Part shown: piece after piece, positions 22,433 through 33,605 of the stretch
How the letters are laid out: each line of letters starts with the position of its first letter
Position numbering within the stretch: the stretch's first letter is position 1
Origin: Amorphophallus konjac
Lineage: Eukaryota; Streptophyta; Magnoliopsida; Alismatales; Araceae
Assembly: GCA_022559845.1 (NCBI GenBank)
Contig: CM040128.1
Location: 173,716,413-173,780,412 of the forward strand
DNA: 64,000 nt
Direction: 5' to 3'
Position numbers and translations under genes: made by a program
Notes under the pieces: model-generated
Told to the model about the DNA's origin: nothing
Databases searched by the model: none
The model's input: only the letters and a program-made list of their open reading frames with translations

Positions 22433-23545
22433 GCAAGTCTATACAGACTTAGACCATGCGTAAGTATAGCAAGTCTGTACAACGTCTGCATAATGAACAT
22501 CAAGTCTATACATTGTCTCTCATGCATTCAAAGTCTGTACAGCCAGTGCATCTCTTGATTTCAAGTCTATAAATTGCATGAACGCACACACAAGTCTATA
22601 CATCCGTTTGCCTTGCTTCATGCGAAGTCTGTACATCGAGCAAGTCTGTACAACGTTTGCACATTTCACTTGTTCATGCATATATGCAAGTCTACACATT
22701 GATAAGTCTGTACAGGGTCTAGCTGCATCGTGTGCTTCATGCATATCAAGTCTATACGTTGTGGTTTGTTCATGCATCTCACACACAAGTCTATACATTC
22801 CTATCTTTACCTACGTTCACTGTTTTAGCATGAACACATTCAAAGTCCATACATTGCCCTGTAGCTTGCACGAACTCAAGTCTGTACATCGTTCAGTTGC
22901 TCACGATGTCTTGGCTAAGTATATACATTGCACCGTCTTCCTCAGCGTCTCATGCTAAGTCTATACATCATCTGCCAGCAAGTGCATCCTGCGTCTCACT
23001 TAGCGTCTCATGAGCATACGCAAAGTCTGCACATCGTCCTGGCACATGCAAGTAAAGTTTGTACATTGCATCATGTGCTTCATGCAATTAAGTCTGCACA
23101 TCATCAGTATAGTCTATACACTTAGCGTCTCATGCATATGCAAAGTCTATACATTGTCTGTTGCACAACGCATAAGTCCATTCATTCTTGGCAGTTCAGC
23201 GTCTCATGCTGTGTCTTATGCAAGTCTATACACTGACTGCTGTACTCGCAAGTCTTTACAACGGCTAGCTGCACAAACGCCAAGTCCATACTTTGGCTAG
23301 CTGCACAAACACTAAGTCTACACATTGTTGCACGTTGAGTCTGCACATTCATTTGGCATGACAGTGCATCCATTTGTAATGTTCATAGTCTTGCATACAT
23401 GAAGTCTATACATGCTTCAGCGTTGCATTCACAAAGTCTGTACATGCCATAGCCTTGCATACGTGAAGTATGTACATACTTTAGCTTTTCATTCACAAAG
23501 TCTATACATGCTCACACATGTTGCATAGTGAAGTCTGTACAAGCT
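22433..23545 (+). repeat. AAGTCTRTACA motif array, 5' LTR of the plus-strand Sirevirus
   Basis: About 32 copies of AAGTCTATACATTG or AAGTCTGTACATCG recur with spacing of about 17-60 bases. Compared with the 3' LTR one unit is missing near 22750, where the sister LTR has an additional AAGTCTATACATCCGCC. At its left edge two motifs face each other (AAGTCTATACAGACTT). Confidence 0.85.
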
Positions 23546-23733
23546 GTTAGTCTTAAACTGATAATTCTATCCGACTGACTGACAGGTACTCTTTGTGAAG
23601 GTTAATGATGCACGTGATCCAAGAATAGAAGATGACCCTGATCGTGACACGTGGAACCACTGTGCTAAAATGCTGCCACGTGGACTGAGGCCTTTGGGCG
23701 TGAAATGTGGAGGACACACGCCATAGCTGCTGC

Positions 23734-23742
23734 TATATATAT
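23734..23742 (+). promoter_or_regulatory. TATA box of the plus-strand Sirevirus 5' LTR
   Basis: TATATATAT followed by GAAGACTTCTTCC lies right after the motif array. The same arrangement stands at 30336-30344 in the 3' LTR. The array would thus be upstream promoter sequence. Confidence 0.55.
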
Positions 23743-24545
23743 GAAGACTTCTTCCTCAGGAGAAGACTGATCGGAGCAGAGAAGAGTGTGAAAGAAGAAG
23801 TAGAAAGAGAGCTCCCACGATCCAAAAGAAAAAGAAAGAGAAGAAGGAGAGAGTTGAGAGAGAAGAGTTGAGAGAGAAGAGTTGAGAGAGATTTGTTCAT
23901 CAGATCTTTGGTTCAAAACCATATCTGAGTTTGCTCAATTGTTTGAGCTTCATTCCCTGCAGGGATATATTTTGTGATTCATTGTTTACAGCTTTCCGGT
24001 GCTGTGTTTTTCTATCTTTTGTTTTTCTTTTAAACCTTTCTTCAAGCTGTATGTCAGTGGAGCAAGCTGTGTTGCTCAGCGTTTGCAGTGGAGGATTCCA
24101 CTGGACGGGTTAAGCTGTAGTCCCCAGCGGATGGCTAAGCTGTATTGCCCAGCGGTAGCAAGCTGTGATGCTCAGCGGATGGCAAGCTGTGAGGCCCAGC
24201 TGATGTACGCAAGCTGTGATGCCCAGCCGTTCAAGCTGTGAGTCAGTGGGAAGCCACACTCGGGTTTGAGTGTGGGGTGGATGTAGGTCTGCGGACCGAA
24301 CCACCTAAAAATCCTATTGTCTACTGTGAGATTGCTTTGTGGTTTGCATCGCTTCTTTATTTTTGTTCTTTGCGCAGTAGATGATTGTTTAGGACGATTC
24401 ATCAGCAGTTCTGGTTGGTCTTTGCTTTGTGCGCTCTATCTGTTTAGCAGAAGTTCTTATATTCCGCACTTGAATTTGCTGCACTAGATTTTATTGGGTG
24501 ACTGATCTATTCACCCCCCTCTAGATCACCTTAAGCGTCACAACA

Positions 24546-24560
24546 ATTGGTATCAGAGCC
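24546..24560 (+). promoter_or_regulatory. Primer-binding site (initiator tRNA-Met type)
   Basis: ATTGGTATCAGAGCC directly follows the 5' LTR and matches the complement of the initiator methionine tRNA 3' end. It sets the LTR end at 24545. Confidence 0.9.
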
Positions 24561-24601
24561 TAACTCTTTGTGCAGGACTAACATCCTAAAGAGGAACGGC
24601 C

Positions 24602-27039
24602 ATGGATGCTAGAGGGTTAATAGCAGAGGGACATTCGACCACAAAACCACCATTCTTCGACGAATCCAACTACCCATTTTGGAAGAACCGGATGTAGGTC
24701 TTCCTCAGAGCCAAAGATTACGAGATCTGGAAGATTATAAGCAAAGGTCCCTATGAGCTACATGAAAATGAGGAAGTGTGGACTAAAGAAAAAATTTGGA
24801 AATCTACTCTGAATTAGAGCGCCATCAACGCCATTCAGTGTGCACTCCATCCCACTGAATTTGATAGAGTGTCATCCTGCAAGACGACGAAGGAGATGTG
24901 GGATACCCTTGAAGTCATTTATGAGGGAACGTCTCAAGTGAGAGAGACGCGGGCAAATATGCTAGTGTCAAAGTATGAAGCATTTCGGATGAAGCCCGGT
25001 GAGACAGTGACCGAAATGTATGCTCGTCTGACCATTATAACAAATGGTCTAAGAAATCTGGGAAAAAGCTATACCGATCATGAAGTTGTGAGGAAGATCC
25101 TTTGATCGCTGACTCCAATGTGGCATACCAAAGCGACTGTGATTGAAGAGTCAAGAGATTTACAAAAGATGAAACCTAATGAGCTGATAGGCTCTTTGAT
25201 GGCATACGAGATGAATCTTCTATAAGCTGAAGAGCTCGAATATAAGAAGCCTATTGCTCTGAAGGCCAAGGATAGTTGTTCAAAACAGTCCAGCTGCACT
25301 GGATCATCCAGTGATCGGAGTCTATCTGGATCGGACCTTGAAAAGGATGAAATAGCTATGATCACAAAAGAGTTCAGAAGATTTCTTAGAAGAGAAGGGA
25401 AGAATGTCTACAGAAGACACCACAGCAGGAAGTAAAACAGGTATAAATTTAACTCTGCTGAAAAATCTGATGCTAATGCTTGTTATCATTGCAGGAAGAC
25501 TGGCCATATGAAGGTTGATTGTCCAGAGTTCTAGAAAAAGAAAGCGCCAAAGGGAAAGGCCATGGTCAGTACGTGGAGCGATGAGGAAGAAGGCACGTGG
25601 AGCACTTCCTCAGAAAAGGACATCTGCTTGATGGCCAGGAATGGAGAAGAAGAAGAAGAAGAAGAAGAGTCTGATCAGGTATCATCCCCTTTTGAGCATT
25701 ATTCTATTTCTGATTGGGAAGATGCCTATGAAGAGTTGTTAGATAAATTAGATGACATTAGAAAGGAAAATAGACATTTAAAGAAAAAATTTAATTCTCT
25801 GATGAATGACAAAACTCTGAGTGATAGAATTGCTTGCTTACAATCAGAGAATAATGAGTTGAAAAATGCCTGTTCTGAAATTGATGAATTGAAGCATGTG
25901 CTGATTGACTGTAGAAAGGAGAATGAATATCTAAAAGATGTGGTTGATGATCTAAAATTGAGATGGCAAAAACTTGAAAATGAAGCAAAGATTTCAAAGG
26001 AGAAATGTGAAGCTGTCCAGTGTGTGAATTCTGAGTTACAGAAAACAATTGAAAAATTAGAAAAAGAAAATGCTGACAAGAAGAAAATAGTTGAGAACAT
26101 GACCCAAGGTACAAATAATCTCAATACTCTATTAGGGTCAAAGGTAAATTTTAGAAAAGTAGGTCTCGGATTCAACTCAACTGCCACAGAGAGCTTTGCC
26201 AGGAAAACCATATCATTTGTGGGAGAAAAAAATAAGGGAAAACTCATAAAATTGACAGGTGAAACCTCTGGCCCTAAAATCGTTAACATGAAAATGTCAA
26301 GTGTCAAGGACACGGGTAGACAGAAGGTTGGTGAGCCTAACACACCTTGCACTACATCTAAGGATAGGTCTCAAGTTCGGGGTCAGCCTCCATGTGAATC
26401 TAAACCCCAGCGCAAGGCCACTAAGTCTCCACCACCATCACATGTTCAGAAGAAGACCCAACATAAACTTGTGCAGAAGTGTAGTGGGTCAAAAGTTCAA
26501 GGGAGGCCGAATGCTCCTAGGGGCCAGACTAGCCATGCTCACCTGCCCAAGGTTCAAACTTATCCTCAGAAACAGTCACCACAATTTCATAGGTCTAGTT
26601 GGAACCCAGTCCATGGGAGGTTCGGATATCAATTTTTTCAAACTCATTGGCATAGACCTCAGTCTGATAACTGGGTCAATTGTTCTAGGACAGATGGTCC
26701 TAACAGATCGTTGTTCTATGGTCAGCCTAGGACCAATTTGGGCCACAACTTCCAATACACTCATTGGCCAAGGCACTGGCAGAAAAATAACAATGTTTCT
26801 AATAAAATGAATGCCAAGACTACACAAAAACCATCACAGCACCAGAAAAAGAAAGCTAAACCTGTTGGTGCTGAGAAAAAGGAAAATAACAAAAGAATTC
26901 TCAAGCTGTAGAATCCACCAAACCATCCACTTTCACACAAATGTGGATCCCTAAACAGCTTTTGTCATGTTTTCACTCTCACATGTCTGTTTCTATCTTG
27001 GGGCCCAAACTATCTTGGGTTCCAAAATCTGCTCCCTAA
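24602..27039 (+). pseudogene. Sirevirus gag with six in-frame stops and a late frameshift
   Basis: The frame opens at ATG 24602 (MDARGLIAEGHSTTKPPFF). Stops stand at 24695 (TAG), 24815 (TAG), 25103 (TGA), 25223 (TAA), 25433 (TAA) and 25532 (TAG); from 25562 it is open to 26911. A one-base shift near 26893 moves the real reading to another frame, ending at TAA 27037-27039 after WVPK. Blocks: N-terminal gag domain, an intact CX2CX4HX4C knuckle near 25480-25525, an acidic segment, a coiled coil (about 25740-26110), and a basic tail rich in Pro, Gln and Trp. All six stops can be explained by C-to-T changes at CAG, CAA or CGA codons. It is homologous throughout to the minus-strand gag at 14515-16938. 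Confidence 0.85.
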
Positions 27040-27195
27040 GTGTGTTTGCAGGTATGCCTGGTAGCCGGGAACAAAATGATGAAACAGGAATAGCTACTCC
27101 AGGCATACGACAAGAGGCAGGGCCAAAAGTTCTAAAAGCTGAAAGAGATTGAAGGCCTTGTCAACATTCTGATGCAACACCAAGGGTAAAAATAA
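27040..27195 (+). pseudogene. Remnant of the first ~50 codons of pol
   Basis: After the gag stop the sequence TGTTTGCAGGTATGCCTGG matches the start of the intact pol, and weaker matches continue (CTACTCCAGGCATACGACA; GAAGGCCTTGTCA; CACCAAGGGTAA). It includes the position of the protease DSG motif, which is no longer readable. Beyond about 27195 the similarity to pol ends and the 3' non-coding region follows, so the pol deletion begins here. Confidence 0.65.
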
Positions 27196-28866
27196 ATCAG
27201 TCAGGTAAAGCAGGTAAGCGATTTATCTTTAGAATTGAGAAAGTCATGTTGATTTAGGGCATTAAGTTGTAAGTTGATTCTCAATTCTCTAGACTATATA
27301 CACCTGACTTTCATGAAATAAACTCTCTGAAAAAGGATAAAATGTTCATGACTTGGGTGCATAAACTTGAAATGATTGCATACTTGCTTTATGTATCATT
27401 GTTGCATAGTCTGCATTTAGTTAGGTGAAAGCATTGCATAGCATATTGTTGCATCATGGTGTCAGGGGGAGCTGAGAGTTCAGTTCAATACTTTGAATCC
27501 TTTTCACTTCTCATTGTCCCCATTCAATTCATTCATATTCTTTGACATCAGATGCTCTTGGACCTTAATGCCTATTGCTATCATTTCCCTATCACCTTCA
27601 CTGAACAACAATATTGCTTCTGGTTTAGTACATTGAGCTGTGGTTATTGCAATTTTTCATTTATAAGAATCAAACTTACAAATTGAAAGGAACTAAAGGT
27701 TTAACTTTTATAAATTGAAGAGTTAAGTGTCTGCACTTCAGAACTTGAGATAAAAGAAAACTTTTATAGCTCTTAATCTTTGTCTCATGGTTAAATAGAA
27801 AAAGTTTTTTTTTAATGCCTGAACATGTTAAACTGGAAATGTCTAGAAAAGGTGAATAAGAGTGTGTACTATTTTTAAACAATCACTCTAAAAGAAATTA
27901 GGGCAGCAGTAAATAAGATCATCAATGTAAAGAGCTGAACACAGTGACAGAGCAATGGCTGAATTACACTGAGAAACTGTGATCTCCTTCAAAGAAGCAA
28001 GAGAATTCATAAGTCATGAAGTGCTTCAGACTACCTCTGTTCATAGGGTCAAATCTATAGGGGGAGTTTTCACCAAGTAACTGGGGATACTAGCCTCCGA
28101 TCAAGGTGTATCCTTAATGTCAAAGGTGAAAATTGTTCCTTGTAGGTCTTGATCTGAAGTAGACCTAGTAGTTTATACCTAGTAACTGGGGGTACCTGTC
28201 TCTGATCAAGGTGTACACCTAATGTCAACAGCATAAATGCCACTGGTCTATTCACTTAGCTCAGTTTCTGAAAAATTAAAAAGTGAAAAATAAACTGCTG
28301 TAACCCTTTGAAATCAAAAGTCATTGAGTGAAAATTATTTTTTCTCAATACATATTCAAGTTGCCTTTCTTGAACTTCCATGTTTAATCACAAAGGGTAT
28401 TGTTTCTGACTTATCTATTAAAACCATGTGCCCTAGATTCACTGCTATAAATGGAGTCTATAACTCTTTTTCAGTGGTCAGCTGCTTTACTCTATCTTTA
28501 TCACTGTTAAACCTGAATTTTTTCAAGACTGTATATTGCTGATTCTTATGCTTTAACAATTGTTTATAATCATGCTCACCTTCTGAACCAATGCTTCAGC
28601 TGTTGTGTTGTGACCCCTTCCTTATTCATGTTCCTTCCCTCCTACCTTTTCATTATCTGTTTCATCCGTCCATATTCCTTCTCAAAGGGGGAGAAATAAT
28701 TCAGGGGGAGTTATACTTTCAGGGGGAGAATAAGTTGTTCTAAGGGAAATCTGCAATGTATACTATACTTTGCACTCATGTTTTTCTTTCTTTTTGATTA
28801 TGTCAATGGGGGAGAAAATTTGGTGACTCACTGTCACTTGGTTGCCATCATCAAAAAGGGGGAGAA
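27196..28866 (+). other. 3' non-coding region and polypurine tract of the plus-strand Sirevirus
   Basis: No frame is supported. A block beginning TAACTGGGGATACT and containing GATCAAGGTGTA occurs at about 28077 and again at about 28183 (with GGTGTACACC as a 10-bp palindrome). GGGGGAG words recur near 28688-28730. The polypurine tract CATCAAAAAGGGGGAGAA stands at 28849-28866, directly before the LTR. Confidence 0.7.
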
Positions 28867-31119
28867 TGTTGTGCCCCTTAGGCACAAGCATATGCTATTT
28901 TATTTTGATGATAGCAACACAGTGAGAGTATCACAGTGAGCCAGTCATTGTGTTTAGCATACATTGTATTTGTTCACTGCTATATGCATACACTGCATCG
29001 GTGCATTCATCATTACAGCAAGTCTATACAGACTTAGACCATGCGTAAGTATAGCAAGTCTGTACAACGTCTGCATAATGAACATCAAGTCTATACATTA
29101 TCTCTCATGCATTCAAAGTCTGTACAGCCAGTGCATCTCTTGATTTCAAGTCTATACATTGCATGAACGCACACACAAGTCTATACATCCGTTTGCCTTG
29201 CTTCATGCGAAGTCTGTACATCGAGCAAGTCTGTACAACGTTTGCACATTTCACTTGTTCATGCATATGTGCAAGTCTACACATTGATAAGTCTGTACAG
29301 GGTCTAGCTGCATCGTGTGCTTCATGCATATCAAGTCTATACATCCGCCAAGTCTATACGTTGTGGTTTGTTCATGCATCTCACACACAAGTCAATACAT
29401 TCCTATCTTTACCTACGTTCACTGTTTTAGCATGAACACATTCAAAGTCCATACATTGCCCTGTAGCTTGCACGAACTCAAGTCTGTACATCGTTCAGTT
29501 GCTCACGATGTCTTGGCTAAGTCTATACATTGCACCGTCTTCCTTAGCGTCTCATGCTAAGTCTATACATCGTCTGCCAGCCAGTGCATCCTGCGTCTCA
29601 CTTAGCGTCTCATGAGCATACGCAAAGTCTGCACATCGTCCTGGCACATGCAAGTAAAGTCTGTACATTGCATCATGTGCTTCATGCAATTAAGTCTGCA
29701 CATCGTCAGTATAGTCTATACACTTAGTGTCTCATGCATATGCAAAGTCTATACATTGTCTGTTGCACAACGCATAAGTCTATTCATTCTTGGCAGTTCA
29801 GCGTCTCATGCTATGTCTCATGCAAGTCTATACACTGACTGCTGTACTCGCAAGTCTATACAACGGCTAGCTGCACAAACGCCAAGTCCATACTTTGGCT
29901 AGCTGCACAAACACTAAGTCTACACATTGTTGCACGTTGAGTCTGCACATTCATTTGGCATGACAGTGCATCCATTTGTAATGTTCATAGTCTTGCATAC
30001 ATGAAGTCTGTACATGTTTCAACGTTGCATTCACAAAGTCTGTACATGCCATAGCCTTGCATACGTGAAGTCTGTACATGCTTTAGCTTTGCATTCACAA
30101 AGTCTGTACATGCTCACACATGTTGCATAGTGAAGTCTGTACAAGCGGTTAGTCTTAAACTGATAATTCTATCCGACTCACTGACAGGTACTCTTTGTGA
30201 AGGTTAATGATGCACGTGATCCAAGAATAGAAGATGGCCCTGATTGTGACACGTGGAACCACTGTGCTGAAATGCTGCCACGTGGACTGAGGCCTTTCGG
30301 CGGGAAATGTGGAGGACACACGTCATAGCTACTACTATATATATGAAGACTTCTTCCTCAGGAGAAGACTGATCGGAGCAGAGAAGAGTGTGAAAGCAGA
30401 AGCAGAAAGAGAGCTCCCACGATCCAGAAGAAAAAGAAAGAGAAGAAGGAGAGAGTTGAGAGAGATTTGTTCCTCAGATTTTTGGTTCAAAACCAGATCT
30501 GAGTTTGCTCAATTGTTTGAGCTTCATTCCCTGCAGGGATATATTTTGTGCTTCATTGTTTACAGCTTTTCGGTGCTGTGTTTTTCTATCTTTTGTTTTT
30601 CTTTTAAACCTTTCTTCAAGCTGTATGTCAGCAGAGCAAGCTGTGTTGCTCAGCGTTTGCAGTGGAGGATTCCACTGGACGGGTTAAGCTGTAGTCCCCA
30701 GCGGATGGCTAAGCTGTATTGCCCAGTGGTAGCAAGCTGTGATGCTCAGCGGATGGCAAGCTGTGAGCCCCAGCTGATGTAGGTAAGCTGTGATGCCCAG
30801 CCGTTCAAGCTGTGAGTCAGCGGGAAGCCACACTCGGGTTTGAGTGTGGGGTGGACGTAGGTCTGCGGACCGAACCACCTAAAAATCCTATTGTCTACTG
30901 TGAGATTGCTTTGTGATTTGCATCGCTTCTTTATTTTTGTTCTTTACGCAGTAGATGATTGTTTAGGACGATTCATCAGCAGTTCTGGTTGGTCTTTGCT
31001 TTGTGCGCTCTATCTGTTTAGCAGAAGTTCTTATATTCCGCACTTGAATTTGCTGTAGTAGATTTTATTGGGTGACTGATCTATTCACCCCCCTCTAGAT
31101 CACCTTAAGTGTCACAACA
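28867..31119 (+). repeat. 3' LTR of the plus-strand Sirevirus
   Basis: It is nearly the same as 22282-24545. About 33 copies of the AAGTCTRTACA word lie at 29018-30150, counted by eye. It ends CACAACA at 31119, followed by the duplicated TGGTT. Confidence 0.9.
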
Positions 31120-31637
31120 TGGTTAACCTACCCTACCCGAGCTTAACCGGTTGTCAAACAGGGCCTAAGAGTCTTAGATAAGTTTCATTGTTAGATAGCA
31201 TCGAATTATGGTGATTGGGTGGATAGAAATTCGAGATTTCCCGTGTTTTCTTCTTTCCGTTTATGGAAGCAGGTAGCGGTTGAGACAGGACCGCTACCTT
31301 CAAGTAGCGGTCGCACGATTGACCGTGACCTAATCTATCTTTCCGAAAATTGAGTTTTCTATTCTAACTCCACCTCTAGTCTCTCTTATCCCCTTACTTA
31401 GTTAGGGAACTTACCCTAGTACGTGTCTAGGGTATGGGCTTGGGCCAAAGGCTCAATTTTATGTTTTAAGGCCCATTTTAAGTGAGCTTAACCCTTTAGT
31501 TAACAGTTGGGCCTATTTACCCAAGGCTTTAACCTATTAATCAATTAATTAACCCATTAAGCCCTTAAGTCTTATTAAATACTTAATTAAATGTATTTAA
31601 TTTCTGAAAAATTCTAGAAATTTCCAGGGGTGCTACA

Positions 31638-31660
31638 TCCTCCCCCACTTAAAGAGAGTT
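31638..31660 (-). promoter_or_regulatory. Polypurine tract of Gypsy-A
   Basis: On the minus strand the sequence is AAGTGGGGGAGGA directly before the LTR start TGTAGCACCCC, the typical junction of Tekay/Del-like chromoviruses. Confidence 0.8.
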
Positions 31661-31701
31661 TAGTCCCCAAATTCATTGCATGGGATTTTGGAGAGTGCAT
31701 T

Positions 31702-32340
31702 TTACTTACAGTCAAATAGTTTTGGAAATTTTCTACGTATCGCTTCTTCCGTTTCCCATGTAGCTTCCTGTTCTAGGCATTTACTCCACTGGACCTTTAC
31801 CATGGGAATAGTTTTGTTCCGTATCTGACGTACCTTATAATGAAGTATTTTAAGTTGTTTTTACTCGTACGTCAGGTCCTTATGTATTACAAGATCGTCA
31901 TGACTTATAATATGATACGGGTCATGAACGTACCTTTTCAACATCGAGACGTGGAATACGTCATGAACTCCAGTTAGTTGAGGAGGCAAAGCTATCCGAT
32001 AGGCGACCCCGCCAACCCTTTCTAGAACTTCAAAAGGGCCAATAAATCTCGGAGTAAGCTTGCCTTTGATGCTGAATCTTCTGATTCCACGACCTGGGGA
32101 AACCTTGAGGAACACATAGTCTCCTACTTGAAATTCCAGGTCTTTTCTTCAACCATCAACATAGGTCTGTGTCATCTGGAGTCTTTCTTTGATAAGTTGT
32201 ACCTTCTCGGTTGTAGTCCTGACAAGTTCTGGGCCTAGAAGTTGTCTCTCCCCAACTTCATTCCAACAGATTGGTGATCGATAACTCCTACCATACAATG
32301 CCTCGAATGGTGCCATTTGAATGCTAACTTGATAGCTGTT
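31702..32340 (-). pseudogene. Gypsy-A pol, integrase C-terminus and tail
   Basis: This is the end of the pol frame, reading from SYQVSIQMAPFEALYGR (near 32325) through the integrase C-terminal GPF/YRIALPP region and KRYVHDP (near 31930) to a chromodomain-like tail (VKVQWSKC...EEAIRRKFPKLF, 31710-31810) and TAA 31702-31704. It is interrupted by TGA 32149-32151 (CGA-derived) and TAA 31861-31863. Its upstream part continues at 45317 on the other side of Gypsy-B. Domain order and LTR type suggest the Tekay/Del chromovirus lineage. Confidence 0.8.
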
Positions 32341-32808
32341 TGGTGCGGCACAGCGGAGACGAAAAGGGAAAGACGAGGAAGAAGAAGAGGACACGGACCG
32401 GTGGGCTTCCGCCCTGGGGATTCCACCCCGTTGAGAGGGAGAAGACTTGGAGGCTGCCACTAATAGCTTTTTTTAAAACTTCGTTAATGCTCCAACACGA
32501 GATTACAACTATATTTATAGGGAGGGAACCCTAATGGCCCTCACAGACTCCAACGTGGACTAATATACCCTCAAGCCTAAAATGAGCCCAAATTCGTACC
32601 CGAAAATACACAGAAAATGGAAAAAGCACTAATGGGCCCCAAATGGGCCTTATTACATCAATTAAATGCCCAAACTCATAAAACAACATGCTAGTGACAC
32701 GGGAGTAAGTCGCCCAGCCAAATGGACGTCGTCGTCTCTGCTCGTCTCCTCCGTCTGCGGTAGACTTGGACCGGGTCAGCCCGGTCCAATGCTCGGGTGT
32801 CCCCACCA
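32341..32808 (-). repeat. 3' LTR of Gypsy-B, 468 bp
   Basis: A TATA box (CTATAAATA on the minus strand, 32512-32520) and GA-rich start are present. The purine-rich tract GGCGAGGAGGAT precedes it on the minus strand (32809-32822). Confidence 0.9.
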
Positions 32809-32891
32809 ATCCTCCTCGCCTGGGAAGAACTCGACCCCGTCGAGTAAGGGTCCTGACTGCTCTGGTGGTGCTCCAAGAGGTCCGGATCAAT

Positions 32892-33600
32892 CTACTGTAG
32901 CTCCGTGCGAGTGATCCACGCATCATCAGTGGGTGGTCGACCCTTCCAGCGAACCAAGTAATGCTGGCAGTCTCCGCTCTGGGTGGTGATCACCTGCTCA
33001 TCAAGTATTTCATCAATCTGCTCATGCCGTGCAGGAGTTATGGCTGGAGGTGGACACTCAAGGGTGGGGTCACTCTCAAGGGGTGGCGAAGGCTCGAATG
33101 GATCACTGGGAATTACTGCGGGCTCTCTATAAGCTACCAGATCTGAGGCATTAAACGTGGAACTCATGCCATAATCTGGTGGTAAATCAATGACATATGC
33201 GTTGGACCCAATACGTTTCAGAACCTTGAAGGGCCCAGCTCCCCGAGATTGTAGCTTTTTAACGGTTCCTGAGGGGAACCGTTCAGGTCTGACCCTGATC
33301 ATAACGTAGTCACCTTCTTGGAATTCATGGAAGCGAGGATGTAAATTTGCTGCTGTCCGATAATTTTCGTCGCTGATCTTGATGTGGTGAGGAATACTAT
33401 CATGTAGACTTCTAATGTGTTCGGCCAAAGACTATGCAGACTCGGAGACACGGGACTGATGAGACATAGGGACAAGATCTACAGGACTTCTACGCCTATA
33501 CCCAGTGACTACTTTAAACGGACTCATGCCAGTGGACTTGTTGACCGAGTTGTTGTATGCGAATTCAGCTAGAGGCAAGACCAAATCCCAGTTCCGACCA
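32892..33600 (-). pseudogene. Gypsy-B integrase C-terminal part with chromodomain
   Basis: The frame begins [18 protein letters not shown] (33600 downward), right after the solo LTR, continues through [14 protein letters not shown], is broken by TAG 33432-33434 (CAG-derived), then gives AEHIRSLH, the integrase C-terminal region (GPFKVLKRIGSNAYVIDLP, about 33180-33240), a Pro/acidic linker and a chromodomain (IDEILDEQV...YLVRWKGRP...DAWI, about 32905-33020). It ends at TAG 32892-32894. A chromodomain in this position is the hallmark of chromoviruses, thought to direct insertion to marked chromatin. Confidence 0.85.
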
Positions 33601-33605
33601 TTTTC

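Larger units (their letters stand above)
22282..24545 (+). repeat. 5' LTR of the plus-strand Sirevirus
   Basis: It contains the AAGTCTRTACA array (22433-23545), a TATA box TATATATAT at 23734-23742, a CT- and GA-rich leader, and about seven copies of an AAGCTGTGATGCCCAGC-like word at 24050-24245. It ends with CTATTCACCCCCCTCTAGAT and a CACAACA terminus. Confidence 0.9.
22282..31119 (+). mobile_element. Sirevirus-type copia element lacking pol (plus strand)
   Basis: LTRs 22282-24545 and 28867-31119 (about 2.26 and 2.25 kb) begin TGTTGTGCCCC and end CACAACA, and TGGTT is duplicated on both sides (22277-22281 and 31120-31124). The interior has a primer-binding site, a gag broken by stops, a stub of pol of about 150 bp, then directly the 3' non-coding region and polypurine tract. 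Almost the whole pol (about 3 kb) is missing. It would be non-autonomous, perhaps mobilised in trans by relatives such as the minus-strand element. The LTRs look very similar by eye, so the insertion is fairly young. Confidence 0.9.
19495..31637 (-). repeat. 3' LTR of Gypsy-A (Tekay-like), split by nested insertions
   Basis: Read on the minus strand the LTR begins TGTAGCACCCC at 31637 and ends ...GTTTGTGACA at 19495. The own sequence is 19495-22089 plus 31166-31637, about 3.1 kb; the rest is a Tourist-like MITE and a copia element inserted in the MITE. A TATA box (TATAAATAAG on the minus strand) is at 22011-22020. Its ends and several interior blocks (for instance the block with CCGAGGGGGCTAG near 20330) resemble the solo LTR at 36835-40067. 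Paired palindromic words built on GGTAGCGGTC and GACCGCTACC occur at 20698-20755, 20820-20880, 21405-21470 and 31268-31325. Confidence 0.75.

Noticed and set aside
24546..24565. tRNA gene suggested by GGTATCAGAGCC
   Set aside because: It is only the primer-binding site complementary to a tRNA end; no cloverleaf follows. No tRNA or rRNA gene was seen anywhere.
25726..26352. 208-codon minus-strand frame opposite the plus-strand gag coiled coil
   Set aside because: Antisense of a Lys/Glu-rich coiled coil gives a Phe/Ser/Leu-rich frame; a known artefact.
29018..30150. CRISPR-like pattern of short repeats and unique spacers
   Set aside because: The repeat is only 10-11 bases, degenerate, with spacers of 6-50 bases, and lies in the LTR of a plant retrotransposon. 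There are no cas genes.
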